Below, in pieces: positions 8,591 through 18,211 of a stretch of DNA of 64,000 nt. Source of the stretch: Candidatus Aminicenantes bacterium (GTDB taxonomy: Bacteria; Acidobacteriota; Aminicenantia; Aminicenantales; UBA4085); contig JAPKZJ010000022.1 in the NCBI GenBank assembly GCA_026393855.1, positions 1 through 64,000 on the forward strand, written 5' to 3'. The notes beneath the pieces are model-generated. The model searched no databases, was not told where the DNA came from, and worked only from the letters and a program-made list of their open reading frames with translations. The stretch's first letter is position 1, and each line of letters starts with the position of its first letter. Both the position numbers and the translations under genes were made by a program.

Positions 8591-11500
8591 CTAGCGGATA
8601 ACTTTGAATATCTCCCGCCACGAGGTGATCCGCAGGAGGGCCCCGACGGGCTGCTCCAGACGCTCGATCGTGGAATCGTATTCCTGGATGTAGACCTCGC
8701 GCTTATAGGACCCCGGCGCCTTCTGCCGCTCGCCGATGGTCACGGCCTTGCGGGCCTTGCTGGCGAGCTGAAGGCTTTCGACCGCGGTTCCGGAGGAGCT
8801 CTTCAAGGCCGAGCCGCCGAGGACGCTGCCGGCCACGGATTGGACGAATCTTGCGTACAGGCGGCCGAGGCTGGCCAAGTTGAGGCAGGGATTGACGTTC
8901 TCGATACTGCCCATCAAGGTGCTGAAATAAACGATTTTGTCCGAAATGACGGGATCGGCCCAGACCTTCTCGCCCGTCCCGAACGATCCCTTGCGCAGCG
9001 AAGAAGCCAAGCCCGTCTCGGCGGCGTCGCCCATGTACCATTCGATCGTCTGGGAGGTGCCGTCGTCGCGCAAATCGATGAGGGCATAGGGACGATCGGC
9101 CGGGGCCCGGTCGTCGCCGCCCGTGCCGAAAAAGACTCGCACGGGCAGACCGCCCGAAGCGGGATCCGGGTACAGCGCCGGCTTGGTGATGATCGGGTAG
9201 TTGCAGCGATCCGTGTAGATGGCGTTCAGCGTCCAATAGGTCGTACTGGTGGAGCTCAACGGCATCCGATAGAGGCGCCCGTCCAAGTCGCCGACATAGA
9301 CGTATTCCGTCTTTCCGTCGCGGTTGATGTCCACCGCCGACGGCGAACCTGGGATTGCGTTGTAGATGTCGGTATAGCGGTGCGGATGGCCGGTGACATT
9401 GGTGTTGACGTTGGCCGCAGTCCGGTTGACCAGGATGGCCCCCGTGTCGAGACGGACCACATAGAATCGGTTTCCGACTACGGCGCTGGTGCTGTTGTCG
9501 TAGCCCGAGCCCATGAAGGCCACCCAGCGTGCGGTCGTGCTCTGGGTGACTTGGCCGATGGCGGGAACGGACCACGTTTCGCCCATATTGGCGTTGGTGA
9601 GCTCCCAGAGCGGCAGGGGATTGGCCGGGTCGGTGACGTCCAGGGCGAAATAGTAGTTCAGGCCTCCCCCGATCGAGCTTCCGTATCCCCCGCCCTGACC
9701 GCAGATGAGAACCGTCTTCCAAGCGCCGTTGATGTAGGCGTCCCCGATACTCGGGGTGCCATCCACAAAGAGATCCGACCGGAAATACCGTTCGCCCGTA
9801 TAGGCGTCCTTGCCGGACATGTTCTTCAGCTTGGGGATCAAGTTGTAGGGGATCCAGCCCCACAGCTCCCGCCCCGTGGCCAGCTCGAAGCAATGCAGCA
9901 TGCCGTCGTTAGCCCCGACGAAAACGACCGGCGTTCGCCCCGCCCAGGCCTGCATGAAGGCGGCGTAGCCCGCGCCCATGGCCACGGAGTCGCCCGCAGG
10001 CGGCCCCATGATGGTCGGACTGGAATGGAGGATGTCGCCCAGCTTCCAACTCCGTCCGACGCCGCGGACAAACTCGATCAGTCCGGCGTTGTCGGCGTCG
10101 GGGTCGACCAGGAGCGAAGCCAGGGTGCCGGTGTTGGCGGTCGTAAAATCGCGCCGCGAATAGGCCGTCGAGCTGTTCGGCCGGTAGGAGCAGTAGATCG
10201 TCCGGTTGGCCGGGTCCCGAACCTGCAATTGCTGCCCCGCGTCCCAGAAGATCTCGCCCCCGGAGGCGACGGTTCGGCCCGTGGAGCTGAACGGATCGGC
10301 CTGGGAGATCGTCTGGATGGTCGAGCCCCCGGTCGAGGAGACCCGGATGTTGGTCACGTCATAGGCCCGCAATTGACCTTCCGATCCGGGAAAGATGAAG
10401 GACGACGAGATCAGGAGCTTGCGGCGCCGGCCCGAAAGATCGGATGTCGTGGCCGCAGCCGAGGACCGGGAATACTCGCGCCGCTCCACATAGACATACT
10501 CCATCCGGAGGGTATCGACGACCGGCGTTTCGTAGGAGGCGTCGGTGTAGTCGGTCATCGCGTCTTCGGCGGCGGTGAGGACGGCCTTCCAGCGCAGGCT
10601 GGAGCCATAGGTATGGAAATCGTGCCAGGGTTGGTTGGTGACGTTGACGATTTGAGAACCGTCGTAGCCCGCGTAGTATTCCCAGTTTTGTCCGTCGTTG
10701 TTGGAGACGAAGTAGTCGATGGTCAAGCCGCTGGAGGAGCTGCCGATAATCCTTTGATCGATGGCCGTCATGCGGGCCTTGGTGATGGCGTACTGGCGGC
10801 CGGACATGGTCGGCGTGAGATTCAGCGACAGGCCGAGTCCCGACAAGTTATAGACGTCGGCCAGCGAGTTGACGAACAGGTAGTAATACTGGGAGTCGTT
10901 GCCGTCGGCGATCAGAAAATCCATGGATCCGTCTTTATTGAAGTCGAGCACCGCCCCCAGGTCGAAATCATAGACCGCGGGGGACTTGAGCGGGCCGTTG
11001 AAGACCAGCTTGACGGTGAAGTTGCCCGAGCCGCCGTTCTTGAAGTAATAGACCTTGCCGCCGTAGCCGTTGCCGCCGTAATTATAGTTGTCCGTCCCGA
11101 TGATCAGGTCCTGATCGCCGTCGCTGTCGAAATCGTAAACCAGGCTGACGGTCGCTCCCCCGTCGTACATGTTGTTGTGGAGGTCGCCGGAGCCGTCCGT
11201 AAACGAGGCGGCCAAGTTGAAGTGCCCGGTCCCGTCGTTGCTGTAGAAACGCAGGTCGGCGGTGGAGACGCTGCCGACGATGATGTCCAGCCCGGGCGAG
11301 CCGTCGAAATCCGCCACCGAGACCGTGTTGACGCCCCGTCCGCCCCAACCGGTTGAGATGAGGGGGGTCGTCTCGACGAGGAACGTCTGCGCGTTGATCC
11401 GATTGTTCTTGGTGTTGGTGATCTTCAGGATGTCGCCGTCCCGGTTACCCATGATGACGTCGACGTCGCCGTCGGCATCGAAATCGATGGAGACGACCAT

Positions 11501-12202
11501 CGTCGAGGACCAGGCGATGCCGCCGACCGTCCCGGACCAAGCCGAGGTCAGATCGGTCCGAACAAAGGACAAGACTCCCGTATTGCGGCCGCCCGAGATG
11601 AGGGTGTTTTCGTAGAGCCAGACCCGTTTCAGGTCGCAGCTACCCGCCGTGGTCGAGACGATCAGAATGAAATCGATGTCACCGTCGCCGTCATAGTCGC
11701 CCGAGGTCATGCCGCAATGGCCCTCATTGTCGATGGCCGCCCCGCCGACGCCGCGGGTCGGCCAGCCGGAGGCGTTGCCGGTGGAGCCGTCGATCCAGGA
11801 AGCGATCTGGAAAGTCCCGGGTGATCCCTGCGCCCCGAGGTTCCGGACGAAGGCCAGGCAGTTGCTGTAGGAGCTGCTGGTGCCGATGTAGTCGGGCCAG
11901 CCGTCCAGGTCGAAGTCGTTGGCCGTCAGGGCGTTGATCCAGGCCGGGACGTAGCTCGGGTTGGCGGTTTCAAAATTAGCCCCCACCCGATTGTTGGTCA
12001 TGATGTCGCGCGGATTGGCCGGATCGTTGAACCAATACTTGACGGAGCTCGCCGCCGTATCCAGGTCGGAGGCGTCGCTGAAGGTCTCGGCAAAGGTCCC
12101 GGTGTTCTCCACACAGCTCTGGGACGAGGCCGTACCGACGAGCAGGAGGACCAAGGCCAGGGCAAGGGCGGCCGCGCCGATCCGGATGATGCGTGGCGTC
12201 AT
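8591..12202 (-). CDS. pilY1: PilY1-like type IV pilus assembly/adhesin protein
   Basis: The 1203-residue protein has a signal peptide and a C-terminal beta-propeller domain of the PilC/PilY1 family (GDILHSSPTIMGPP, VVFVGANDGMLHCFE, GWIPYNLIPKL, FVDGTPSIGDAY). The calcium-binding loop DINRDGKTEYVYVGDLDG is intact. The N-terminal half carries about six FG-GAP/VCBS-type loops of form DxDxDGxxD (for example DYDGDGDIDFILI, DFDADGDVDVIMG). I do not see the von Willebrand A domain found in many PilY1 proteins. ATG 12202 is chosen because GAGGAG precedes it; a TTG at 12217 also reads in frame. It is the last gene of the minor-pilin operon and probably forms or primes the pilus tip. Confidence 0.9.
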   Translation of the reverse strand: MTPRIIRIGAAALALALVLLLVGTASSQSCVENTGTFAETFSDASDLDTAASSVKYWFNDPANPRDIMTNNRVGANFETANPSYVPAWINALTANDFDLDGWPDYIGTSSSYSNCLAFVRNLGAQGSPGTFQIASWIDGSTGNASGWPTRGVGGAAIDNEGHCGMTSGDYDGDGDIDFILIVSTTAGSCDLKRVWLYENTLISGGRNTGVLSFVRTDLTSAWSGTVGGIAWSSTMVVSIDFDADGDVDVIMGNRDGDILKITNTKNNRINAQTFLVETTPLISTGWGGRGVNTVSVADFDGSPGLDIIVGSVSTADLRFYSNDGTGHFNLAASFTDGSGDLHNNMYDGGATVSLVYDFDSDGDQDLIIGTDNYNYGGNGYGGKVYYFKNGGSGNFTVKLVFNGPLKSPAVYDFDLGAVLDFNKDGSMDFLIADGNDSQYYYLFVNSLADVYNLSGLGLSLNLTPTMSGRQYAITKARMTAIDQRIIGSSSSGLTIDYFVSNNDGQNWEYYAGYDGSQIVNVTNQPWHDFHTYGSSLRWKAVLTAAEDAMTDYTDASYETPVVDTLRMEYVYVERREYSRSSAAATTSDLSGRRRKLLISSSFIFPGSEGQLRAYDVTNIRVSSTGGSTIQTISQADPFSSTGRTVASGGEIFWDAGQQLQVRDPANRTIYCSYRPNSSTAYSRRDFTTANTGTLASLLVDPDADNAGLIEFVRGVGRSWKLGDILHSSPTIMGPPAGDSVAMGAGYAAFMQAWAGRTPVVFVGANDGMLHCFELATGRELWGWIPYNLIPKLKNMSGKDAYTGERYFRSDLFVDGTPSIGDAYINGAWKTVLICGQGGGYGSSIGGGLNYYFALDVTDPANPLPLWELTNANMGETWSVPAIGQVTQSTTARWVAFMGSGYDNSTSAVVGNRFYVVRLDTGAILVNRTAANVNTNVTGHPHRYTDIYNAIPGSPSAVDINRDGKTEYVYVGDLDGRLYRMPLSSTSTTYWTLNAIYTDRCNYPIITKPALYPDPASGGLPVRVFFGTGGDDRAPADRPYALIDLRDDGTSQTIEWYMGDAAETGLASSLRKGSFGTGEKVWADPVISDKIVYFSTLMGSIENVNPCLNLASLGRLYARFVQSVAGSVLGGSALKSSSGTAVESLQLASKARKAVTIGERQKAPGSYKREVYIQEYDSTIERLEQPVGALLRITSWREIFKVIR

Positions 12203-12213
12203 AGTGTCACTCC

Positions 12214-12816
12214 TCAATTTCCCTGGGCCTGGTAAGAGAGGCCGATCTCAAGGCGGGTCGAGGCCAGGGTGCGGGTCCCCTGGCGAACCTCGCCGATGAC
12301 GACCAGCAGGGCGTCGCTCGGGTCCGCCGCTCCGCCGCCGGCCTCGTCGTTGATAAGAAAGGCCGTATAGACCAGCCGCGGGTCGACTGCTCCCGCTCCG
12401 TCCAGGGCGAACGTCTGCCGGAAGGCGACGAGGGGAGCCACGTCCGGCGTGCCGTCTCCCGCGGCGTCGAACAGCCGCATGAGCTCGTCGTCGGTCTTCC
12501 GCCGGAAATAGGCGGCGTTCGCAACACCGGAATTGAAGGGGATGTCGATGCCCGTCGGGACGGTCAGGGTGCGGCCGGAGAAATCGGTCCAATCGCCGAC
12601 CGCGAAATGGTCCTCGATCTCGGCCCGGGCCGCATCGAAACCCGCCTCGGCGGCGTTGAAGGCCTCTTCCTGGGTTCGCAGGCCGCCCGCCATTTTGGGC
12701 CCCATCGCGGTCAGGGTCAGGATCGACAGCCCCATCGCGGCCAGGCAGGCCGCGATCAGGATAACGATAAAGAGGCCGGACCCCTGCTCGTGCTTGCGTC
12801 GCGCGGCCCGGCTCAT
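12214..12816 (-). CDS. PilX-like minor pilin / pilus assembly protein
   Basis: The 200-residue product has an N-terminal cytoplasmic basic stretch, then a single hydrophobic helix (GSGLFIVILIAACLAAMGLSILTLTAMG) and a soluble domain, as in PilX/GspK-like minor pilins. The EEAFNAAEAGFDAAR segment after the helix is the usual PilX_N pattern. The start ATG overlaps the PilW stop as ATGA, which fixes it; an upstream in-frame extension through PilW is a shadow. Minor pilins prime assembly of the type IV pilus and help export PilY1, encoded immediately downstream. Confidence 0.82.
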   Translation of the reverse strand: MSRAARRKHEQGSGLFIVILIAACLAAMGLSILTLTAMGPKMAGGLRTQEEAFNAAEAGFDAARAEIEDHFAVGDWTDFSGRTLTVPTGIDIPFNSGVANAAYFRRKTDDELMRLFDAAGDGTPDVAPLVAFRQTFALDGAGAVDPRLVYTAFLINDEAGGGAADPSDALLVVIGEVRQGTRTLASTRLEIGLSYQAQGN

Positions 12817-13904
12817 CGCATCCCCGTGTTGTAGAGGTTCATGGACAGGTTCCGGATGGCGGAGGAGGATTCCAGCAGGAACCGCTTGTGCCAATCGTCG
12901 GTCGCGGCGGCGGCGGTGTTGGCCAGGGCCGGCCGGCGGTAGATATGAAGGCCCGGCGAGGCGACCTTGCCGATCGAGGCCATGACGTCGCGCGTCCGGC
13001 CCAGGATCTGGATCCGGACCTCGCGGATGCGGCCGATCTGAGCGTTGGTCCAGGCCGTACTCCAGTTCTGGAACCCGTCCAAGCGGCCGTCCGCATCGCC
13101 GTCGAAATCGCCGTTGTACTGGAACTGGAGGGACTCGATATTCTGGGCCAGAGGGTAGTGGACGCCGTTGAGGGTCATATAAAGGACGCCGCCGACGCCG
13201 CCCCCGATGTAGCCGTTCTGACCTGCGGTCAGCCCGGACACGCTGCCGGTGACGTCCAGCCAATACTCGCGGATGTCGGCGAATATGATGCTGCCGCCGT
13301 CGAAAAAGTCCGAGTCGGCGCAGACGTCGCGCAATCCGTGCTTCGGATTGATATTGGAGAGATCCTTCGTCGAGAACTGGAAGCCTTCATGGGTCCCCGG
13401 TTCGTTATGGAAGACGCCGGTGATCTCCCTTAAGGCGCTGCCGTTGCAGCCCGACGAGGGGTTGGGCAGGACCATGACGATTTTCCCCAGGTAGAAGGAG
13501 TCCGGATATCCGCTTCGCTCCAGGCTGTAGTCTTCGATCGTCACGTTTTTTGAAGAGCCGCTGTAGTTGGCAATGCGCAGGACAAGTGGATTCTCGATAT
13601 TGCCCACGATGCACAACCGGTCGGGCGTTTCGGCGGTGCCCGTGGCTTCGTTGTCGACCCCTTCCAGGGCCCAGCCCGCGTAGACGTCGGGCAGCCCGGC
13701 GCCAGCCATGCGAATGTCCCGGGTCAGAAAAAACATCGCTCCCCGGACATCGTGCTGGAGCTCGACATACTGCTGCTGGTCTGCCGAGGACTTGTTGCTG
13801 CGGGAGAAGATGGCCAGCCCGCTGACCACGACGACCAGCATGACCGTGCTCGCGATCAGAAGCTCGAGCAGGGTGAACCCGGAGCGGCGCGCATCGTGTC
13901 TCAT
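12813..13904 (-). CDS. PilW-like minor pilin with prepilin leader
   Basis: The 363-residue protein starts with a class III prepilin signal, RRSG-FTLLELLIA, cleaved before Phe by prepilin peptidase, followed by a hydrophobic helix and a QHDVRGAMFFLTRDIRMAGAG segment typical of PilW. The rest is a large globular domain that differs between species. The start overlaps the PilV stop by ATGA and the stop overlaps the PilX start by ATGA. It should sit with PilV and PilX in the pilus-priming complex. Confidence 0.87.
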   Translation of the reverse strand: MRHDARRSGFTLLELLIASTVMLVVVVSGLAIFSRSNKSSADQQQYVELQHDVRGAMFFLTRDIRMAGAGLPDVYAGWALEGVDNEATGTAETPDRLCIVGNIENPLVLRIANYSGSSKNVTIEDYSLERSGYPDSFYLGKIVMVLPNPSSGCNGSALREITGVFHNEPGTHEGFQFSTKDLSNINPKHGLRDVCADSDFFDGGSIIFADIREYWLDVTGSVSGLTAGQNGYIGGGVGGVLYMTLNGVHYPLAQNIESLQFQYNGDFDGDADGRLDGFQNWSTAWTNAQIGRIREVRIQILGRTRDVMASIGKVASPGLHIYRRPALANTAAAATDDWHKRFLLESSSAIRNLSMNLYNTGMR

Positions 13905-14356
13905 CGGCCGATCACCGTGTTCAGGACGGCCCGGACGCCGTTGGCCCAGGGGTCCGCCAGTAGTGTCGCCGCCGCAACCCCAGCCCGGGTGGACGGAAAG
14001 ACGAGAACCTTGACGCTGTAGATCAGGCCCGAAACCTGGATCCGGGTCAGGCGGCGGAAATCGAGGTTGCCGTCGGAGTTGAAGTCGATCATCTCATCGG
14101 ATTGCTCGCCCCGCGAGGTCGTGGGATACGATTCCAGCTCCTCGGCCGTCAGGGTCCGAAGATAATCGATTCTCTGTTGGGCCAGGAGGGAGGCATGGCC
14201 GATCTCCCCCGCTCGGCGGTTGTTGGCCATACCGATCAGGAAGGCCTGGGCCAGGCCGAGCATGGCGATGCCCATAACGGCGATCCCGATCAGGGCTTCG
14301 ATCAGGGTGAAGCCGCGGCGGTCGCGGCGGAGGGGGAAAAAACGCCTCGGCTTCAT
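13901..14356 (-). CDS. PilV-like minor pilin
   Basis: The 151-residue protein has the prepilin leader RRG-FTLIEALIGIAVMGIAMLG, followed by LLAQQRIDYLRTLTAEELESY as in PilV proteins. The mature N-terminal residue would be Phe, and Glu5 of the mature protein is present. The gene is separated from the upstream pilin gene by three bases and overlaps PilW by four. It is a structural minor pilin of the type IV pilus. Confidence 0.85.
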   Translation of the reverse strand: MKPRRFFPLRRDRRGFTLIEALIGIAVMGIAMLGLAQAFLIGMANNRRAGEIGHASLLAQQRIDYLRTLTAEELESYPTTSRGEQSDEMIDFNSDGNLDFRRLTRIQVSGLIYSVKVLVFPSTRAGVAAATLLADPWANGVRAVLNTVIGR

Positions 14357-14359
14357 CGC

Positions 14360-14881
14360 TCATCCTCCGTTGTCCGCCGACAAGAGGAACGATCCGCTGG
14401 CAAAAATGCGGATCAGCCGGCGGCCCGACTGGCCCATACCGGTCAGCTTAGCCGAGGCCAGGGCCACCGTGTTGCGGGCGGTATCGAAGCCGTCGACAAA
14501 GCCGGTCGGCGTGAAGATGACCGAGGCGTTGGCCGGCAAGGTCAGGGTCAGGACGAACTTGGTGGCCACGCTTCTAGTGGGTTGGCCGGGCTTGGCCGTC
14601 CAGGTGCCCGTCTGGCTCTCGAACTCGATGGCGTACCACCAGCGGCCGCTCAGGGAGTAGAAGCGCACGCGGTGATTGAGCTTGGCAGAGGCGGCCTGCC
14701 ACTTGGCCAATTGTAGGGTGGACAAGATCTCTCGGGAGCCCATATCCAAAGACCGGACGTCGGTCGGGTTCATCAAGTTGGGATAGAAGGCCAGGGCCAT
14801 GATCCCGATCACGGCGACCGAGATGATCATCTCGAACAGGGTGAATCCCGCGTTCGAGCGCCGCCGGCTCCCCATGGACAT
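14360..14881 (-). CDS. FimT/GspH-like pseudopilin
   Basis: The 173-residue protein has prepilin motif NAG-FTLFEMIISVAVIGIMAL followed by a GspH/FimT-type beta domain with the RLIRIFASGSFLL ending. It is the first gene of the minor-pilin operon. Two ATGs compete: 14881, which lies only three bases from GGAGG, and 14875, which has a better nine-base spacing; the latter would remove two residues. The upstream region has a weak TATCAT -10-like box only. Confidence 0.83.
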   Translation of the reverse strand: MSMGSRRRSNAGFTLFEMIISVAVIGIMALAFYPNLMNPTDVRSLDMGSREILSTLQLAKWQAASAKLNHRVRFYSLSGRWWYAIEFESQTGTWTAKPGQPTRSVATKFVLTLTLPANASVIFTPTGFVDGFDTARNTVALASAKLTGMGQSGRRLIRIFASGSFLLSADNGG

Positions 14882-15115
14882 GAACCTCCATAAAGGACGG
14901 GATCCGGACGAATCCGCTCCCGTATCCGCCTCTTATGATACAGAAGGGCCGCCGCCGGGGCAATCGCCGAGGCCGATGAACCCGGGGGTGAAGAAAACGG
15001 CCGGCGACTAGCCGTCGGCGGCGAGGGGGGTGAGAAGGGCGGGCGCGGCGCGAAAAATCCCGTCCGGCGCGGGAGAAACGCTCACTCCACGAAGAGCAGA
15101 ATCGGAGCAGGATGT

Positions 15116-15201
15116 TGGTGCGGAAGGGGGGACTTGAACCCCCACGGCCTTACGGCCATAAACTCCTGAGGCTTACGCGTCTGCCATTCCGCCACTTCCG
15201 C
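15116..15201 (-). tRNA. tRNA-Leu (anticodon CAG)
   Basis: The minus strand folds as a class II tRNA. The acceptor stem is GCGGAAG/CTTCCGC, the anticodon loop CTCAGGA holds CAG, the long variable arm is GGCC-GTAA-GGCC, and the T arm is GGGGG-TTCAAGT-CCCCC. The discriminator is A and CCA is encoded (15116-15118). The long variable arm with A discriminator and the D-loop GGCGGAATGGCAGA fit leucine. Confidence 0.95.
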
Positions 15202-15236
15202 ACGGGAAGAAAAACTCAGCCTCGGAAAGGGAAGGT

Positions 15237-15265
15237 ATTATAGCCGGAAGGCATTCCAATGTAAA
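15237..15265 (-). promoter_or_regulatory. Sigma70 promoter of tRNA-Leu
   Basis: On the minus strand -35 TTTACA (15265-15260), a 17-nt spacer and -10 TATAAT (15242-15237) are present. Transcription would start near 15230, about 30 bases before the tRNA 5' end. Confidence 0.75.
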
Positions 15266-15289
15266 GAATTCGCGGCCCCTGAAAGAATC

Positions 15290-15317
15290 TTCTAAACACG
15301 CTCGTTTCTGGTATAAT
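15290..15317 (+). promoter_or_regulatory. Likely promoter of the V-ATPase operon
   Basis: A perfect -10 TATAAT lies at 15312-15317, with a weak -35 (TTCTAA at 15290) 16 bases upstream. The predicted leader to the subunit E start is about 60 bases, with AAGGAG ten bases before the ATG. The promoter is divergent from that of tRNA-Leu. Confidence 0.55.
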
Positions 15318-15384
15318 TTTCCACTCGAAACGACGCCGCCGGCCCGGGAGCGGTCGATTTCCACCCGTAAGGAGCAACCGATTC

Positions 15385-15987
15385 ATGGACGCCGAACTCG
15401 GCAAACTCATCGAAAAACTTAAGTCGGAGGGCGTCGAGGAAGGCCGTCGGATCGGGCGGGAAAAGACCGAGGCGGCCGAGAAGGCGGCCGCGGCCATCCT
15501 CGATGAGGCGCGGAGCAAGGCGGCCGATATCCTGCAGCTGGCCGAGAACCAGGCTGAAATGTTCCGGGTCAAGAGCGAGACGGCCGTGCAGCAGGCGGCT
15601 CGGGATATCCGGCTTCTCCTCAAGGCCCGGATCATGGAATTGTTCGAACGGGCCTTCAAGACGGAAATCGCCGCTGCGCTGCGGCCCGAGCTCGTCCGGG
15701 ACCTGATCTTAAAAGTCGTCGAGGACTGGTCCGAGGGCGGCGGGATCGAGCTCAGCGTAGCGGATCAGGACCTGACGGCGATCAAGGGCCTGCTCGGGAA
15801 CGGCTTGCAGAAGCTGGTCGAAGACGGGGTCGTCCTCAAGACCGGCGCTTCCCTCCGGCACGGCTTCCGGGTCGCCCTCAAAGGCCGGGATGTCTTCGTC
15901 GATTTTACCGACGAAACCCTGGGCGAGGCCCTGTTCTCTCTCCTCAAGCCCCAATTGCGGGCTCTCTTGGACGGGACGGGCAAATGA
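15385..15987 (+). CDS. atpE: V/A-type ATPase subunit E
   Basis: The 200-residue protein is the peripheral stalk subunit E of a rotary V/A-type ATPase. The N-terminal half is a long charged coiled coil rich in Glu, Lys and Ala (KLIEKLKSEGVEEGRRIG through AENQAEMF), and the C-terminal half is the globular E domain ending in the VFVDFTDETLGEALFSLLKPQLR segment. Length fits the family. It is the first gene of a seven-gene operon and overlaps the next gene by ATGA. Confidence 0.87.
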   Translation: MDAELGKLIEKLKSEGVEEGRRIGREKTEAAEKAAAAILDEARSKAADILQLAENQAEMFRVKSETAVQQAARDIRLLLKARIMELFERAFKTEIAAALRPELVRDLILKVVEDWSEGGGIELSVADQDLTAIKGLLGNGLQKLVEDGVVLKTGASLRHGFRVALKGRDVFVDFTDETLGEALFSLLKPQLRALLDGTGK

Positions 15988-16490
15988 GCGACAGATACTA
16001 TTACCTCGTGGCCCAATTGCCGGGCTTGCGGTTCGGGCGGGAGCCGGGAATTTCCCTTCCGGCTTTCCTGGCGGAAACCGGCAAGTGGCTGGGCCGGAAG
16101 GCCATGGAGACGGTCCGCCAGGCCGCGCTCTTCGACCTCTCGGACGAGCCCGGCCCGTCCTCCCTGCTGAACCGGATCAAATCCTTCGAACGGGACTTCC
16201 GGACCGAGCTGGCGGCTTGGCGGCAGGCCCGTCTGGACGGCCGGGACCTCCGCACCTCTTTTCCGCCCGGGCTGGTCCGGGAGGGCGATCCACTCGAGGT
16301 CGAACGCCGGCTTCTTCGGTTTCGCTGGGACCGGCTCGAGGAAGAGGCACAGGGCCACCACTTCGATCTTGAAGCCGTCCTCATCTACCATCTCAAGCTG
16401 CAGATCCTGGTCCGGCTGGCGGTCTTCGACGCCATACGGGGCCTGGAAGCCTACCGGGATCTGACCGGGCGCGCGAGCTTACAAACATGA
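15984..16490 (+). CDS. DUF2764 protein of the V-ATPase operon
   Basis: The 168-residue protein begins YYYLVAQLPGL, the hallmark start of DUF2764 proteins that occur between the E and A genes of V-ATPase operons in Chlamydiae, Spirochaetes and Bacteroidetes-type genomes. It is mostly alpha-helical with no signal peptide or membrane segment. ATGA overlaps join it to both neighbours. Because this operon has no recognisable C (d) gene, an adaptor role between the central stalk and the membrane ring is a reasonable guess, not shown by the sequence. Confidence 0.75.
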   Translation: MSDRYYYLVAQLPGLRFGREPGISLPAFLAETGKWLGRKAMETVRQAALFDLSDEPGPSSLLNRIKSFERDFRTELAAWRQARLDGRDLRTSFPPGLVREGDPLEVERRLLRFRWDRLEEEAQGHHFDLEAVLIYHLKLQILVRLAVFDAIRGLEAYRDLTGRASLQT

Positions 16491-18211
16491 CCGGACACAT
16501 CACCGGCATCAACGGCAATATGCTCACAGCCTCCTTCGAGGGCGCCGTCACCCAGAACGAGGTCGGCTTCGCGATCAGCGGCGACGAGCGGCTCAAGGCC
16601 GAGGTCATCCGCATCCGCGGCAACACCGCCTTCCTCCAGGTCTTCGAGAGCGCCAAGGGGCTCCGCGTCGGTGACCCGGTCGAGTTCACGGGCGAGCTTC
16701 TCTCGGTGCATCTCGGCCCGGGCCTGCTCGGCCAGATCTACGACGGCCTTCAGAATCCCCTGCCCCGGGTCGCCGAGCGTTACGGGTACTTTCTCCCCCG
16801 CGGCGTCGTCCTGAACGCCCTCGACCCGGATAAAGCTTGGGCTTTCGAGCCGCTCGTCAAACCCGGCGACGTCGTCCGGGCCGGCGCCTTCCTGGGCTCG
16901 GTGCCGGAAACCCAATTCCGCCACCACATCCTGGTCCCTTTCGATTGGGCCGGCGAGTACACGGTCGTCAGCGTCCGGCCGGCCGGTCCGGCCAAGCTCC
17001 CGGACGTCGCCGCCGTGCTCCGCGACGGCCGGGGCGAAGAGCGCGCATGCCGTCTATCGTTCGACTGGCCGATCAAGATCCCGATCCGGGCCTACCGGGA
17101 AAAATTCCTCCCCAACGAGCCCCTGACGACCAAGGTCCGGATCATCGATACGTTCTTTCCGGTGGCCAAGGGGGGGACCTACTGCATCCCCGGTCCCTTC
17201 GGCGCCGGCAAGACCGTCCTGCAGCAGATCACCAGCCGCAACGCCGACATCGACATCGTCATCATCGCCGCCTGCGGCGAGCGGGCCGGGGAGATCGTCG
17301 AGACGATGCGGGAGTTTCCCACCCTGACCGATCCAAGGACCGGCCGCTCGCTGATGGAGCGGACGATCATCATCGCCAACACCTCCTCCATGCCGGTCGC
17401 CGCCCGCGAGGCTTCGGTCTATACGGCGGCTACGCTGGGAGAGTATTACCGCCAACAGGGCCTCGATGTCCTGCTCCTGGCCGATTCCACGTCCCGCTGG
17501 GCCCAGGCCATGCGGGAAGTCTCGGGCCGGCTGGAGGAGATCCCGGGCGAGGAGGCCTTCCCCGCTTATCTCGAATCCAGGATCGCCGAGTTCTACGAGC
17601 GATCCGGACTGGTCGAGCTGGAATCCGGCGGCCGGGGCAGCCTGACCATCGGCGGGACGGTCAGCCCGGCCGGCGGCAATTTCGAGGAACCGGTCACCCA
17701 AGCCACCTTGAAGGTGGTCGGCGCCTTTCACGGCCTTTCCCGCGAGCGGTCCGACGCTCGCCGCTATCCGGCCATACATCCTCTGGACAGCTGGTCCAAG
17801 TATGCCGGACCGGTCTCCGAGGGGATCGTCCACCGGGCCCGGAAGATCCTCGCCAAAGGGGCCGAGGTCCATCAGATGATGATGGTCGTGGGCGAGGAAG
17901 GCACCTCGCTCGACGATTTCATCGTCTACCTGAAATCCGAGTTCCTGGACGCCGTCTATCTTCAGCAGAACGCCTTCGATCCCGTCGACGCGGCGACGCC
18001 GCCGGCCCGCCAGCAGCGGACGGCCGAAGCGATCGACGGCATCCTGGAGGCGCGGCTTGATTTCGCGGACAAGGAACGCGCCCGAAGCTTTTTCCACGAC
18101 CTGCGCCGATTATTTCTCGACCAAAATGCCCTAGAGACGGATGCCCAGGCCTTCCTGGAGAAGGACCGAGCGATCCGAGCGCTGCTGGACGGAGCGGCCC
18201 GCCATGCGTAA
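16487..18211 (+). CDS. atpA: V/A-type ATPase catalytic subunit A
   Basis: The 574-residue catalytic subunit binds and hydrolyses (or makes) ATP in the peripheral head. The P-loop [12 protein letters not shown] lies at about residue 235, followed by the family-specific [25 protein letters not shown] and the Walker B region [23 protein letters not shown]. The extended non-homologous region typical of A subunits is present before the P-loop. It overlaps DUF2764 by ATGA and subunit B by eight bases, so the head subunits are probably made together. Confidence 0.96.
   Translation: MTGHITGINGNMLTASFEGAVTQNEVGFAISGDERLKAEVIRIRGNTAFLQVFESAKGLRVGDPVEFTGELLSVHLGPGLLGQIYDGLQNPLPRVAERYGYFLPRGVVLNALDPDKAWAFEPLVKPGDVVRAGAFLGSVPETQFRHHILVPFDWAGEYTVVSVRPAGPAKLPDVAAVLRDGRGEERACRLSFDWPIKIPIRAYREKFLPNEPLTTKVRIIDTFFPVAKGGTYCIPGPFGAGKTVLQQITSRNADIDIVIIAACGERAGEIVETMREFPTLTDPRTGRSLMERTIIIANTSSMPVAAREASVYTAATLGEYYRQQGLDVLLLADSTSRWAQAMREVSGRLEEIPGEEAFPAYLESRIAEFYERSGLVELESGGRGSLTIGGTVSPAGGNFEEPVTQATLKVVGAFHGLSRERSDARRYPAIHPLDSWSKYAGPVSEGIVHRARKILAKGAEVHQMMMVVGEEGTSLDDFIVYLKSEFLDAVYLQQNAFDPVDAATPPARQQRTAEAIDGILEARLDFADKERARSFFHDLRRLFLDQNALETDAQAFLEKDRAIRALLDGAARHA

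Noticed and set aside
8840-11356. 838-codon frame opposite PilY1
   Set aside because: Composition and lack of motifs fit an antisense shadow.
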